Notes: a model not told the origin generated them from the sequence alone. Counted from the first letter of the stretch, positions 1 to 8,570 are shown. The stretch is DNA of 64,000 bases from Synechococcus sp. WH 8020 (GCF_001040845.1 NZ_CP011941.1:1123576-1187575); one strand, 5' to 3'. Program-made: numbers and translations.

Positions 1-332
1 TCCAGGCGCAAACTCAGCAAGGGGATGAGCAAGACTCCGAGCCCAAGAAAACCAGCGAGCACGGTATTGATGACAGCTTCCTCATTCAGCTTCGAGCTTC
101 GCTGCAATCGTTCCGCCAATAGAGAACCAAGAATGCCGCTGATCACGCCCCCCACTGCTGGGTCAAAACCAAAGGCCACCGATAATGCCAATCCTGGAAG
201 CACGGCATGGGAAATGAGGTTGGCCTGAAGAACGCGGCGCTGGGTGACTAAGAGAGTCCCTGTGACAGGACACAAAATCCCCACCAAAAGTGCCATCAAC
301 AGAGGCAACAACCAAAAAACGATCTCATCCAC
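1..332 (-). CDS. Metal ABC transporter permease, 3' part cut by window edge
   Basis: N-terminal 110 residues of an ABC-3 family integral membrane permease of the ZnuB/MntB type, which would carry Zn2+ or Mn2+ across the inner membrane with the ATPase encoded just upstream. The frame stays open to base 1. The GTG at 332-330 overlaps the ATPase stop by 8 nt, which suggests translational coupling. The visible part has a leucine-rich first membrane helix, then a TQRRVLQANLISHAVLPG stretch typical of the family, then a Gly-rich helix. The C-terminal half lies outside the window. Substrate cannot be decided from sequence. Confidence 0.88.
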   Translation of the reverse strand, partial: MDEIVFWLLPLLMALLVGILCPVTGTLLVTQRRVLQANLISHAVLPGLALSVAFGFDPAVGGVISGILGSLLAERLQRSSKLNEEAVINTVLAGFLGLGVLLIPLLSLRL

Positions 333-1077
333 AGTGATGATTTCCCGGATTGACCAAACCTTTGAGAGCGCGTCTCACCTCAGCAGGAGGGCCATCCGCA
401 AGAACCCGCCGATCAACCACGATGACGCGGTCGTAGGAATCAAGCGCCTCCCCCCAGTCATGACTGCTCACCAGCAAGGTATGCCCGGTATCAGCCAACT
501 GCCGCATCAGCAGTAAAAGCTGATCCCTGGAAGGAGGATCGATCGCCGCACAGGGTTCATCGAGAAGAAGCATGCGAGAGGGTTGAACAAGCGAACGGGC
601 CAGCAATGCACGTTGCTGTTGTCCACCCGAAAGAGCATCAAGGCGTCTGTTCGCAAGATCAGCAATCCCAACACGTTGCAATGCTGCCTCCCGATCGCAA
701 CATCCAAAAGAGCGGCTATTCATCAAGCCAAGATCAACAAGATCACGCACGCTGATGGGGAACGACCAATCAATCCGACTGCGCTGAGGCATCAACACCA
801 CCCGTTCACGACATGTCTCGATCGGATCCCCATCGCAGTAAACCGAGCCACTTGAAGGATGCAGTTGCCCCTGAAGTACATGCAGAAGTGTGGATTTACC
901 GGCTCCATTCGCACCAACAAGCGCCGTCAATGTGCCTGAATGCAGCTTCAGTGAGACGTTTTCAAGCACGACGCGATCGCCGTACTGCACATCGACACCC
1001 TCTGCTCTCAGGACTGGCTCTTTCAAGATCGAACCGTCAAGTTGGCTCAACCTATCGACGGACCTGATGAAATTCAT
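325..1077 (-). CDS. Metal ABC transporter ATP-binding protein (ZnuC/MntA type)
   Basis: ATPase of about 250 residues that energises metal uptake through the permease it overlaps. Walker A GANGAGKST is at residues 55-63, the ABC signature LSGGQQQR begins near 149, and Walker B LLLDEP is at 170-175, followed by an SSHD switch histidine. I chose the ATG at 1077, which overlaps the upstream gene end by 26 nt. An in-frame upstream extension exists but lies entirely within that gene, and a TTG just after that gene's stop is an alternative. No substrate-binding gene is visible on this side of the window, so Zn versus Mn is unresolved. Confidence 0.9.
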   Translation of the reverse strand: MNFIRSVDRLSQLDGSILKEPVLRAEGVDVQYGDRVVLENVSLKLHSGTLTALVGANGAGKSTLLHVLQGQLHPSSGSVYCDGDPIETCRERVVLMPQRSRIDWSFPISVRDLVDLGLMNSRSFGCCDREAALQRVGIADLANRRLDALSGGQQQRALLARSLVQPSRMLLLDEPCAAIDPPSRDQLLLLMRQLADTGHTLLVSSHDWGEALDSYDRVIVVDRRVLADGPPAEVRRALKGLVNPGNHHCG

Positions 1078-2440
1078 CCAAGTCACCACCGGCCGGTAAC
1101 CATCGTGCCAAGACAACTTGAGGCTTAAGAAGCTCAAACTCCAAACTGCTGCCATCAATTAGGGCAGCTCGGCGTTTGGCACCATCCCCATCTGTCATCA
1201 CTGTGAGAAGACGATTCGTGGCGGGATCCACATCAAGTACCGCTCCTGAAGCCAAATACCATCCAGGGAAATACCTGCGCTTAAGCACTGATCCAGAGCT
1301 ATTCACAAGCAGTAGTTCATCGCGAAGAGTGGGCGATGCATCACGAAGAACAATCCAAATTTTTTCGCCCCGGTTATCGCAAGCCGTTGCCATGACCCCC
1401 TCCTCCCCCAACCAAACCTGGCGTGGGGGCTGTCCAGGAATCACCAGCTCTATCGATCGTCGATAATCAGGCCAATTCCTTAACAAAACCGCGCGACCGG
1501 AGCCAGAACAAAACGACTTAAGTTCCCGACTTCCAGGAAGGCTTTGTGGAGAATTCCCTGTTTTTTTAGGGTTCATTGGAAGCAGGTCAAGACCTTCATA
1601 GGAAGGAACAACCAAGCCACTGCCATCAGGAAGAAGACGGATCGGGCCTGCAACCTCCAGATCGAGGTCACGACGCTTGGCATTAGCCGAACGAATCCAG
1701 GTTCGGTCACTACCAACTTCAATACCGCCAACTTGCACAAGTAATTCCCCGCGCTGATTACTACTTAAATGGGCAAACAAAAGTGATCCAGACGCCAATG
1801 ATTGGATGGCACCTGGAAGAGGATCTGCCAAACCTTGCGCTTGATCGCTGATCGCCCGAGGACTGAGTTGGCGGAGCAACACCTCCAGCTTGGATGGATC
1901 GTGATCAGTCACGAAAGCAACGCCCTCTCCATTGCCAAGAGGCTCGATCTGAAGAATCCGCTGCTCGACAGACGACAACGGCAACCAACTGCCATCCTCA
2001 CGACGCAATTTCAACTGCTCTCCGTCCTCCTCGACCATCACCGCCAAGAGATAAGAACGAGGGTCCCACCAAATGGAACGGTTTGGCAGTGCAAGGCCCC
2101 GTTGATCACGCCCGGCAAGAACAAGCTTCTGGGGCGAACGAATCAGGGCACCAGGATCGAGGAGCAAACGAAACTGGTCCTGCTGACCAAACCACTGATG
2201 GGGCTGATGAGGCAGAAGGCGACTGTTTTCAGCCACCGACTTACGGTCCATCGCCCGACTAAAGCGCACATCAAGAGCTGCAGCGCCTGAACGAATGGAT
2301 TGAATCGCGACGGATCGCAAACGCGGGGGACGACGCAACAAAATCTGCTGCTGGATCAAAGCGACAAGACCCAAGCCCATCAAAGCGATGCTCAAGAGTC
2401 GAACCTTGCCAGTGGATGAGCCAAACCCCGTTGAGCTCAT
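1052..2440 (-). CDS. Membrane-anchored hypothetical protein in metal operon
   Basis: 462 residues. An N-terminal hydrophobic helix at about 14-33 probably anchors the protein, leaving a large extracytoplasmic domain. The remainder has recurring beta-strand-rich blocks (for example GSLLFAHLS, GSGLVVPSYEGL, RLLTVMTDGDG) that suggest a propeller-like fold; that is inference from spacing only. I do not recognise a named family. Its ATG overlaps the preceding TIGR03943 gene by 4 nt and its end overlaps the ABC ATPase, so it is almost certainly cotranscribed with metal-transport genes. A role in metal delivery or sensing is possible but unproven. Confidence 0.8.
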   Translation of the reverse strand: MSSTGFGSSTGKVRLLSIALMGLGLVALIQQQILLRRPPRLRSVAIQSIRSGAAALDVRFSRAMDRKSVAENSRLLPHQPHQWFGQQDQFRLLLDPGALIRSPQKLVLAGRDQRGLALPNRSIWWDPRSYLLAVMVEEDGEQLKLRREDGSWLPLSSVEQRILQIEPLGNGEGVAFVTDHDPSKLEVLLRQLSPRAISDQAQGLADPLPGAIQSLASGSLLFAHLSSNQRGELLVQVGGIEVGSDRTWIRSANAKRRDLDLEVAGPIRLLPDGSGLVVPSYEGLDLLPMNPKKTGNSPQSLPGSRELKSFCSGSGRAVLLRNWPDYRRSIELVIPGQPPRQVWLGEEGVMATACDNRGEKIWIVLRDASPTLRDELLLVNSSGSVLKRRYFPGWYLASGAVLDVDPATNRLLTVMTDGDGAKRRAALIDGSSLEFELLKPQVVLARWLPAGGDLDEFHQVRR

Positions 2441-3126
2441 GGTTCCAGAGGCCGCTCAGGTCGGGGGATGGCTGTAATTGTGCTGGGCTTCACCACATTG
2501 ATGAGCAGTCCATCCCTCATCTTTGTCGTCATCGTTCCCTCGATCGCCAGCCATTCATCCGGCTTCGGATCCGCGGTTGCAGGCCAGTCAATTGGAAGAC
2601 CAGCAGGAGTTGCATCAGCCAGACAGCACCGCACCGTGAGGCGGGCGAGCTGGGGTTGACTCCCTCGTCGTTGAAGCACAAAGCCACTAATCCGCACGGG
2701 ATCTCCTGCATGCAAATTGGGGTCGGGTTGACTGCGCAACAACCGCACCCATTCCGTCAACGTGCGTTGTTCTGGCGGAAGGAAAAAACTCAATCGCGGC
2801 GCCTCAGGCAAATTTTCACTGCGATTCGCTGCCAAATCACTGAAGGAAGGTGATGGGGGAAACAACAAAACCAAACAGGCCACCGCGATCGAAATCAGCC
2901 AACTCAGAGGCGCTAACGGAGTTTTCAAGCGTGAAGCAAAGCGCAGCTGAACAGCACCGAGCACCATCAGAACAAATCCAGCAATCGCAACCACCGGGTG
3001 GAACAACGCATTGAGAAGCAGATCCAAACGAGCGGACACAGTGCTCCAGACCAAGACCCATCCCCAAAGCAACAAAACAAGGGGGGGAAGATATCGCGTT
3101 TGTCGAATTCGGTTCAGACGTGCCAT
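2437..3126 (-). CDS. TIGR03943 (YcgQ-like) membrane protein
   Basis: About 229 residues. Three hydrophobic helices fall in roughly the first 90 residues (PLVLLLWGWVLVW, AIAGFVLMVLGAVQL, LISIAVACLVLLFP), followed by a soluble C-terminal domain containing RISGFVLQRR and LTVRCCLADA, which matches the TIGR03943 family. Members usually sit beside a DUF318-type permease, as here (gap of 4 nt). The pair is suspected of metal or small-molecule handling, but the function is not established. Six residues that would extend the frame upstream overlap the permease, so I chose the ATG at 3126. Confidence 0.85.
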   Translation of the reverse strand: MARLNRIRQTRYLPPLVLLLWGWVLVWSTVSARLDLLLNALFHPVVAIAGFVLMVLGAVQLRFASRLKTPLAPLSWLISIAVACLVLLFPPSPSFSDLAANRSENLPEAPRLSFFLPPEQRTLTEWVRLLRSQPDPNLHAGDPVRISGFVLQRRGSQPQLARLTVRCCLADATPAGLPIDWPATADPKPDEWLAIEGTMTTKMRDGLLINVVKPSTITAIPRPERPLEP

Positions 3127-3130
3127 CGCG

Positions 3131-4090
3131 TTACAACAGCACAAGATTGACCCACTGGCCGATCAATAAAACGAGCAACGAGGCTGCAACTGCGGTGATG
3201 GCAATGGCTCGCGTTGAAAGAAGCACAGTGAACAAGCCAGCAAGCTTGAGGTCGACCACTGGACCGAGAAGCAGAAAGGCCAACAAGGCTCCAGGCGTGA
3301 CCTGGGCGGCAAAGCCAAGGGCAAGAAATGCATCAACGCTGGAACAGACCGAAACCACCAGTGCCAGAAGCATGAGAGCTAGCACCGAAACGGTTGGGCC
3401 TGAACCCAAAGCCAACAACCAACTGCGCGGCAACCAAGTTTGAACCGCAGCAGCGAGAGCACAACCCAACACCAGCAAGGTGAGCAGGCTCAAAAATTCA
3501 CGCGTGCTGTGTTGCAGCAGCTCCGCAGGGCGAAGCGGAACCGCTTCCAGCCGAGGTTCAGAATCATTGATGTTCACTCCAACCAGCCCACTTCGACGTT
3601 CAAGCAGTCCCACACGCGAGAGGGGTTGGCTCAGTCTTCGCTCCTCGAGCAAGGCAGACGCCAACAAGCTGGATTCAGGCAGCAACCCCAAAAGAGCACT
3701 GAGCCCGATGGCAATCAGAAAAGCACCCATGGGTCTCCCCCAAAGCAACCAGGTCTGATCAGGGAAAGCAGCCCAAGTACTGGCTAAGACAATTGGATTG
3801 AGAACTGGCGCTGCGAACAAAAAACCAAAACCGGTGCCCAACGGTGCTCCGCTAGCAAGCAGACGTCTGGCAACTGGAACGTTCCCACATTCACAGGCGG
3901 GCAACGCGAAACCGAGCAAGGCTCCAACCACTGGAGCAAGCAGGGGATGGCGTGGCGAACGCTTGATCCATGTTGACTGGGGGACAAGCCATCTCGCCAA
4001 ACCAGCAATCGAAACGCCCAGAAGTAAGAAAGGAAGCGCTTCGATTAACAGACCTTGAAAAATGGCCCAGCCAGTGGCGAAACGTGTCAT
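3131..4090 (-). CDS. Permease of the DUF318/UPF0718 (YcgR/YraQ) family
   Basis: About 319 residues with roughly eight hydrophobic segments. The family-defining motif PACECGNVPVARRL lies near residue 65, with a second conserved segment around VSVCSSVDAFLALGFA. These permeases are poorly characterised; genomic links are usually to metals. The gene starts 15 nt after the cytochrome c6 stop and is followed at once by its usual TIGR03943 partner, then by metal ABC genes. The ATG at 4090 is preferred over the TTG one codon earlier. Transport substrate unknown. Confidence 0.88.
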   Translation of the reverse strand: MTRFATGWAIFQGLLIEALPFLLLGVSIAGLARWLVPQSTWIKRSPRHPLLAPVVGALLGFALPACECGNVPVARRLLASGAPLGTGFGFLFAAPVLNPIVLASTWAAFPDQTWLLWGRPMGAFLIAIGLSALLGLLPESSLLASALLEERRLSQPLSRVGLLERRSGLVGVNINDSEPRLEAVPLRPAELLQHSTREFLSLLTLLVLGCALAAAVQTWLPRSWLLALGSGPTVSVLALMLLALVVSVCSSVDAFLALGFAAQVTPGALLAFLLLGPVVDLKLAGLFTVLLSTRAIAITAVAASLLVLLIGQWVNLVLL

Positions 4091-4105
4091 CAACGCTTGG
4101 AGCAG

Positions 4106-4447
4106 CTAACTCCAGCCATGGCTGGCTTGATCTTCCACGTAGGCCGCAACATCCGCAATTTCATTTTCACTCAGCACATCCAAGAATGCAGGCATTGCAT
4201 TACGCCCATAGGTCACTTGAGCCACAATTCCAGTCTCATGACCGGTGATGTAGTTGGGGAGAAAGGCCTCAAGGTCGTCCTGCCGCAAAGTCCTCTCACT
4301 CTTCACAATATTTCCACCGCCGGCATGGCATGCGGCGCAATTGGTAGTGAAAATCTGACCACCCCTCACCGTGTCAGACGCCATTGCACGCAGGGGCATG
4401 CTCAAGACCAGCACCAAAGCAAAAGCAACGGAGAGCAAAAAACGCAT
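4106..4447 (-). CDS. petJ: Cytochrome c6
   Basis: 113 residues. This soluble lumenal c-type cytochrome carries electrons from cytochrome b6f to photosystem I and can also feed the terminal oxidase. A cleavable signal peptide occupies residues 1-23. The haem motif CAACH covers residues 37-41, and Met85 in RNAMPAF is the axial ligand. Length is normal for the mature protein plus leader. It sits between hupE and a metal-type permease on the same strand with a short downstream gap, so it may share transcription with the permease. Cyanobacterial petJ is often controlled by copper supply; no regulatory site was identified here. Confidence 0.93.
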   Translation of the reverse strand: MRFLLSVAFALVLVLSMPLRAMASDTVRGGQIFTTNCAACHAGGGNIVKSERTLRQDDLEAFLPNYITGHETGIVAQVTYGRNAMPAFLDVLSENEIADVAAYVEDQASHGWS

Positions 4448-4539
4448 GGTGCCTCATATCAATTGTCACCATTCTCAGGAGATCTGAAGCACCGGTGGTG
4501 ACGTTGCTGCAGATCGTTATGGAATGACTCTGAGAGTGG

Positions 4540-5172
4540 TTAAGCCACCAGTGCAGCCCAAGCGAAAGCTCCGCCAACACCGATCCAAATCCCTGCAGCA
4601 ACACGCTTGCCCTGGTCGCCAAGAGCATTCAACAATCGCTTCGAGCCAAGGCTGACAGCTAGAAGCAAGGCGCCTTGGGCAATCAAAAGGCCTAAGAAGT
4701 AAGTGAGGAGAGGCGTGGATTCAGCTCCAACAATCGCCCCACCTAGCAGATACCCATGCAATCCAATCACCGGCAGTAAAAGTCCTGCAGGAATGAAATT
4801 GAGAGCGATCAAACCCTCAACCAGCAAACTCAGTGAGACGAGCGCCTCACCAGCAGGCTCAAGACTGGTGGGAAGGGGAAAGAGTTGCATCAAGACCGCG
4901 CCTCCAAGGGCGAATGCCAAAAGGGGAAGAATCCAAGCCATTGGGCGCCTAAGTCCGATAAATCCAATTGCCAGCAGAAAGAGGAGATGGTCAGGGCCGA
5001 GCAGGGGGTGGCCAATTCCACTGAGCAATCCCTGCAGCGCATTGATTTCACCTCCTTCCGGCATCGCGAAGGGGTGGTGGGCAACAGCGGGCCCAGCCGT
5101 CGCGAGTAACAACCCAGCTACAGCAAAAACTCCGAGACCGCGAAAGAGTCTGATGATTCGTTTGGACGTCAA
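4540..5172 (-). CDS. hupE: HupE/UreJ-family cobalt/nickel permease
   Basis: 210 residues. It has an N-terminal signal-like helix ending AVAHHPF, then about six hydrophobic segments. The conserved GHPLLGPDHLLFLLAIG block contains the His/Asp metal ligands of HupE/UreJ permeases. In cyanobacteria, HupE genes behind B12 riboswitches are taken to be cobalt importers. That fits the cobalamin aptamer directly upstream (5195-5312). I take the TTG at 5172 as start because GAGG lies 8 nt before it and no better in-frame start precedes the signal helix. Cobalt rather than nickel is inferred from the riboswitch. Confidence 0.9.
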   Translation of the reverse strand: MTSKRIIRLFRGLGVFAVAGLLLATAGPAVAHHPFAMPEGGEINALQGLLSGIGHPLLGPDHLLFLLAIGFIGLRRPMAWILPLLAFALGGAVLMQLFPLPTSLEPAGEALVSLSLLVEGLIALNFIPAGLLLPVIGLHGYLLGGAIVGAESTPLLTYFLGLLIAQGALLLAVSLGSKRLLNALGDQGKRVAAGIWIGVGGAFAWAALVA

Positions 5173-5194
5173 TGGTCGATCCTCGTCGATTGAA

Positions 5195-5312
5195 CAAAAA
5201 TCGGCGGGCGTTCTGACTTCTGCTGAAGAGTTTTCAGCAGTTCACAGCTGCGGGACAGCGACGGAATTTCACCGTTCTTTCCCCGTTACCTCTAGTGACT
5301 GAATCCCACTAG
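5195..5312 (-). promoter_or_regulatory. Cobalamin (B12) riboswitch upstream of hupE
   Basis: Read on the minus strand, this leader contains the hallmark aptamer core GGTGAAATTCCGTCGCTG (from 5273 downward) running directly into TCCCGCAGCTGTGA. A second hairpin follows (CTGCTGAAAACTCTTCAGCAG), then the B12-box-like GTCAGAACGCCCGCC at 5217-5203. Order and spacing match adenosyl- or methylcobalamin aptamers. The box ends about 30 nt before the hupE start, so control could be by start-site sequestration. Exact 5' boundary is approximate. Confidence 0.92.
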
Positions 5313-5343
5313 AACCGATGAACTGGTTTACGTCAGTTCCAAT

Positions 5344-5628
5344 TCAGTGTCCTGCACTGGAACCGTGGTTATGAGTGTTGCAAGGCATCCATTTGGCCCC
5401 CATCTGATGGGCCCCCTTGCAGTTGAACAAAGTTGCGGCCTCCTCGGCTTCCGCCTTCGTGTCATACATCGCTTTGATGGGCTCAGTACCAGGTTTCGCT
5501 GGGGAGGGATCCTTCCCCATCGAAAGCAACGTTCTGCTGTGGTCAGAACCGATCTCGTGATGAGCAATTGCCGGAGTCGTCAAAGCCAGCAAGCTCAAGA
5601 GCAGTCCAGCGGATGGGGTGAGACGCAT
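5344..5628 (-). CDS. DUF3721 family exported protein
   Basis: 94 residues. A signal peptide (LLLSLLALTTPAIA) precedes an AHHEIGSDHS histidine-rich mature start. The C-terminal DUF3721 signature follows: TKAEAEEAATLFNCKGAHQM, then GAKWMPC. Such small cyanobacterial proteins are exported and of unknown function. The His/Cys content and position between two metal transport units suggest metal binding; this is inference. I chose the ATG at 5628 because it gives a clean leader; an ATG twelve codons upstream is possible. The hupE riboswitch follows downstream. Confidence 0.82.
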   Translation of the reverse strand: MRLTPSAGLLLSLLALTTPAIAHHEIGSDHSRTLLSMGKDPSPAKPGTEPIKAMYDTKAEAEEAATLFNCKGAHQMGAKWMPCNTHNHGSSAGH

Positions 5629-5767
5629 CTCAGGTTTGATTGCAACTCTCTGATTTTGATGCATCAGGCGCCGCTGGACAGGTTCCGCTAAACGCTGGGC
5701 TTCGTACGGTGCTGAATGTGATTGAGAATGATCTCAACGCTTCCATCCCACAGCTCACAAGCGGATC

Positions 5768-6634
5768 TTATGGATTGGGCAATCTTGAGATTGGCATCGA
5801 CGATGCAAATCGATGGCGCAAAATCCCATGCTTAGGAGCAAAGAGGAACGCCATCACAAATAAACCTGTCTGTACAAGAACGATGCAACCAGCTGGGGAG
5901 CTATCAGTCCAATAACTTGTGTACACACCAAGAAGACTGGAAAGAATGCTGCTGCCAATCGCCAACCAACTCATTCGATCAAAGCGATCTGTTAGTAGAT
6001 AAGCAGTAGCCCCAGGAGTGACCAGCATGGCAACCACCAAAATGATGCCTACTGTTTGTAAACCAGCAACCGCAGCAAGAGAGAGCACGGAGAGCAGCAG
6101 GTAATGGAGAACACCGGTGTTGATTCCAATCGAACGTGCATGCGTCGGGTCAAAACAAAACAACAACAGATCACGACGCAATAACAAAAGAACAGCCGTT
6201 ACAAGACCTGAAATGAGTAGCGTTTGTTGAATATCAGCAATAGAAATACCAAGCACATTGCCAAAAAGAATATGAGTAAGATCAATATTGCTCCGCGTCT
6301 TCGAGACCAGCACCAGTCCTAAAGCGAAGAAACCAGTAAAAACAAGGCCTATCACCGTATCTTCCTTGATTCGGGATTTCTGCTTGACGAAGCCAATCAT
6401 GGCAACTGATCCCACACCGAAGACAAAGGCCCCAACCGAAAAAGGCAGTCCTATGGCATAGGCCAGGATGACCCCTGGCAACACTGAATGAGAAACCGCA
6501 TCACCCATCAGCGCCCAGCCTTTGAGGGTCATGTAGCAAGAAAGGAGACCACAAACACCACCAACGGTCGCACTGATCAACAGAGCCCGCACCATGAAGG
6601 CGTGATGAAGTGGCTCGAGCAAAAATGTATTCAA
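5768..6634 (-). CDS. Manganese-type ABC transporter permease
   Basis: 288 residues, ABC-3 family permease (MntB/SitC type) with about eight membrane helices. The family motif GDAVSHSVLPGVILAYAIG is near residue 44 and an SIADIQQT loop is mid-protein. It forms the membrane channel for the adjacent ATPase and substrate-binding lipoprotein. The TTG start overlaps the ATPase stop (TTGA), so the three genes are coupled in the order binding protein - ATPase - permease, the order of cyanobacterial mntCAB. Mn2+ is the likeliest substrate, but Zn2+ or Fe2+ cannot be excluded from sequence. Confidence 0.9.
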   Translation of the reverse strand: MNTFLLEPLHHAFMVRALLISATVGGVCGLLSCYMTLKGWALMGDAVSHSVLPGVILAYAIGLPFSVGAFVFGVGSVAMIGFVKQKSRIKEDTVIGLVFTGFFALGLVLVSKTRSNIDLTHILFGNVLGISIADIQQTLLISGLVTAVLLLLRRDLLLFCFDPTHARSIGINTGVLHYLLLSVLSLAAVAGLQTVGIILVVAMLVTPGATAYLLTDRFDRMSWLAIGSSILSSLLGVYTSYWTDSSPAGCIVLVQTGLFVMAFLFAPKHGILRHRFASSMPISRLPNP

Positions 6635-7401
6635 ACGTCCTCCGAGGAACTATTTCCGGTCAACAAATCCGGAGGGAGGCCCCCAAAGGCCAAAGAAAGA
6701 TTTTCTGGAGTAAACACCTCTGACGTTTCACCGTAAGCCAAGACCGTTTTATTGATTAGAACTGTTAGATCGCAAAAGTCTCTGACATGACTGAGATCAT
6801 GCGTTGAAATCAAAATGGTGCGTCCTTCCTTACGCAACTGGAAAAAGAGCTCTGCCATCAACTTCTCGGTACGAACGTCCACGCCATTGAAGGGTTCGTC
6901 CAACAACAACACCGATGCGCGCTGTGCAATGGCTCTTGCCAAAAAGGTCCGTTTACGTTGGCCACCGGAGAGAGCAGCGATCGGACGATCCCTTAGATCA
7001 AGAAGCTCAACGCGCTCAAGGGCATGTCGAACCGCAACCCTGTCTGACTGCCGTGGGATCCGCAGCACATTCATGGCTCCATAGCGGCCCATCATCACCA
7101 CATCCCAAACAGAGATCGGAAAATCGCAATCGATCCCTTCGTTCTGGGGGACGTAGGCAACAGCTTGATCTCGCTGAGCCCTAGACACACTGCGTCCGTT
7201 GATTTTGATGTGTCCACGCGAGGGACGAATAAAGCCAGTGAGGGCCTTGAAAAGGGTCGATTTACCAGACCCATTCATCCCTACCAATCCACAGATACAT
7301 CCCGAAGGCAGATGAAGAGAAGCGTCGTAGAGAGCAACTGTGCCGTTGTAGTCAACACAGATCTGATCTGCCTCGATCCGCATCAATTCACTCTGGGTCA
7401 T
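6631..7401 (-). CDS. Manganese-type ABC transporter ATPase
   Basis: 256 residues. Walker A GMNGSGKST is at 41-49, ABC signature LSGGQRKR at 144-151, and Walker B VLLLDEP ends at 170. The switch histidine is in ISTHDLSH. It energises metal import by the permease encoded 4 nt overlapping downstream. The ATG overlaps the stop of the binding-protein gene (ATGA). It is clearly distinct from the other metal ATPase at 325-1077, so this organism has at least two ABC metal-uptake systems encoded close together. Confidence 0.93.
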   Translation of the reverse strand: MTQSELMRIEADQICVDYNGTVALYDASLHLPSGCICGLVGMNGSGKSTLFKALTGFIRPSRGHIKINGRSVSRAQRDQAVAYVPQNEGIDCDFPISVWDVVMMGRYGAMNVLRIPRQSDRVAVRHALERVELLDLRDRPIAALSGGQRKRTFLARAIAQRASVLLLDEPFNGVDVRTEKLMAELFFQLRKEGRTILISTHDLSHVRDFCDLTVLINKTVLAYGETSEVFTPENLSLAFGGLPPDLLTGNSSSEDV

Positions 7402-8369
7402 GAGGACTTTTCGGCGGAAGCAGCCAACCCCTGCCTAAGAAGTTTCACATTGTGGCGTTGAAGGTCGAGCAGAGTTGGCGCAGGACCGTTGCGTTTTGAT
7501 AGAGAGTCCACATAGAAGCTGCCACCAAAGCGAGCGCCTGAAGCACGAGCCACCTCTCGTTGGGCTTTATCACTCACGGTGGTTTCACAAAACACCGCAG
7601 GAACTTGATCTCTCTTCACACGCTCGATCAACCTAGCCATTCGTCTCGGAGTGATCTGGCTTTCAGCATTAACAGGCCACAAATAAGCCTCCTCAAATCC
7701 ATAATCTTGAGCTAAATAAGAAAATGCACCTTCACAGCTGACCAAAACCCGCTGTTTTTTGGGAATAGCAGCGAGGAGGTTTCGTAACTCGGTATCCAAG
7801 TTTTCCAATTGGAGCTTGTAGCGTTTGCCATTGTCTCGATAGATCTGGGATCCCTCTGGATCAAGATCAGAAAAGGCATCGACGAGTTGATCAACATATC
7901 CCTGAGCCCGTAAAGGTGACATCCAGGCATGGGGATTGGGCTTACCGGCATAGACATCACCCTCAATGAGCAATGGCTGCATCCCCTGGGTGAGAGTGAC
8001 AGTGGGCACATCTCCAGCTGATTGAACAAAGCGACGGGCCCAAAGTTCTAATCCCAACCCATTTTCAACGATTAAATCTGCTCCTGATGCTTGTTCTAAG
8101 TCCTTAGGAGAAGGCTCATAACCATGAATTTCTGCACCCGGTTTGGTAATCGATTTCACCTGCAAACGATCACCAGCCACCTGACGAGCCATATCAGCAA
8201 GGATCGTAAATGTTGTCAAAACGACTGGACGATCATCAGAAGCGGTGCTGGTTTTATCAGTTAAATCACCTTGTTTTGAGCATGCAACAACTAAAGGCAA
8301 GGCGACGGCAAGAGTTGTCACCTGCCGCAGAAGACGTGATCTCAATGTCTTTGACAGAAAGTTGTTCAT
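7398..8369 (-). CDS. Manganese-type ABC transporter substrate-binding lipoprotein
   Basis: 323 residues, cluster A-I metal-binding protein (MntC/SitA/PsaA family). The lipobox LVVAC places the lipidated cysteine at residue 30. Metal-ligand segments are visible: GAEIHGYEPSPKD (first His), KPNPHAWMSP (second His), VSCEGAFSYLAQDYG, and an acidic ligand in the C-terminal lobe near VFCETTVSDK. It captures the metal outside the membrane for the adjacent permease and ATPase. I prefer the ATG at 8369 over a TTG three codons earlier. It is the first gene of the operon; the promoter presumably lies in 8370-8411. Confidence 0.93.
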   Translation of the reverse strand: MNNFLSKTLRSRLLRQVTTLAVALPLVVACSKQGDLTDKTSTASDDRPVVLTTFTILADMARQVAGDRLQVKSITKPGAEIHGYEPSPKDLEQASGADLIVENGLGLELWARRFVQSAGDVPTVTLTQGMQPLLIEGDVYAGKPNPHAWMSPLRAQGYVDQLVDAFSDLDPEGSQIYRDNGKRYKLQLENLDTELRNLLAAIPKKQRVLVSCEGAFSYLAQDYGFEEAYLWPVNAESQITPRRMARLIERVKRDQVPAVFCETTVSDKAQREVARASGARFGGSFYVDSLSKRNGPAPTLLDLQRHNVKLLRQGLAASAEKSS

Positions 8370-8411
8370 AGTCTTCAAAAGTATTAAATCAGCAAGTCGA
8401 AGAACATTGAT

Positions 8412-8570
8412 TTATGAAGATGATTTTGCTCCACCAGACCCTCGTCGGCGTCTACAGCGCTCTGAGCAGTAACGAACCTCCCCCCAAACGTCCTTCCATT
8501 TGCGACGCCATTGGAAAGGGCGACCACAAACAACGCATATTTTTGTGGGGCGATCCAGTGGTGGCACCAT
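8412..8570 (-). CDS. DUF2256 small zinc-ribbon protein
   Basis: 52 residues. The sequence [16 protein letters not shown] followed by [12 protein letters not shown] is the DUF2256 signature: two CxxC/CxxxC knuckles around a conserved Trp-rich core. These small basic proteins probably bind zinc; their function is unknown. The start is the ATG at 8570. The gene ends 42 nt upstream of the Mn-transporter operon and could belong to the same leftward transcript. Confidence 0.85.
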   Translation of the reverse strand: MVPPLDRPTKICVVCGRPFQWRRKWKDVWGEVRYCSERCRRRRGSGGAKSSS

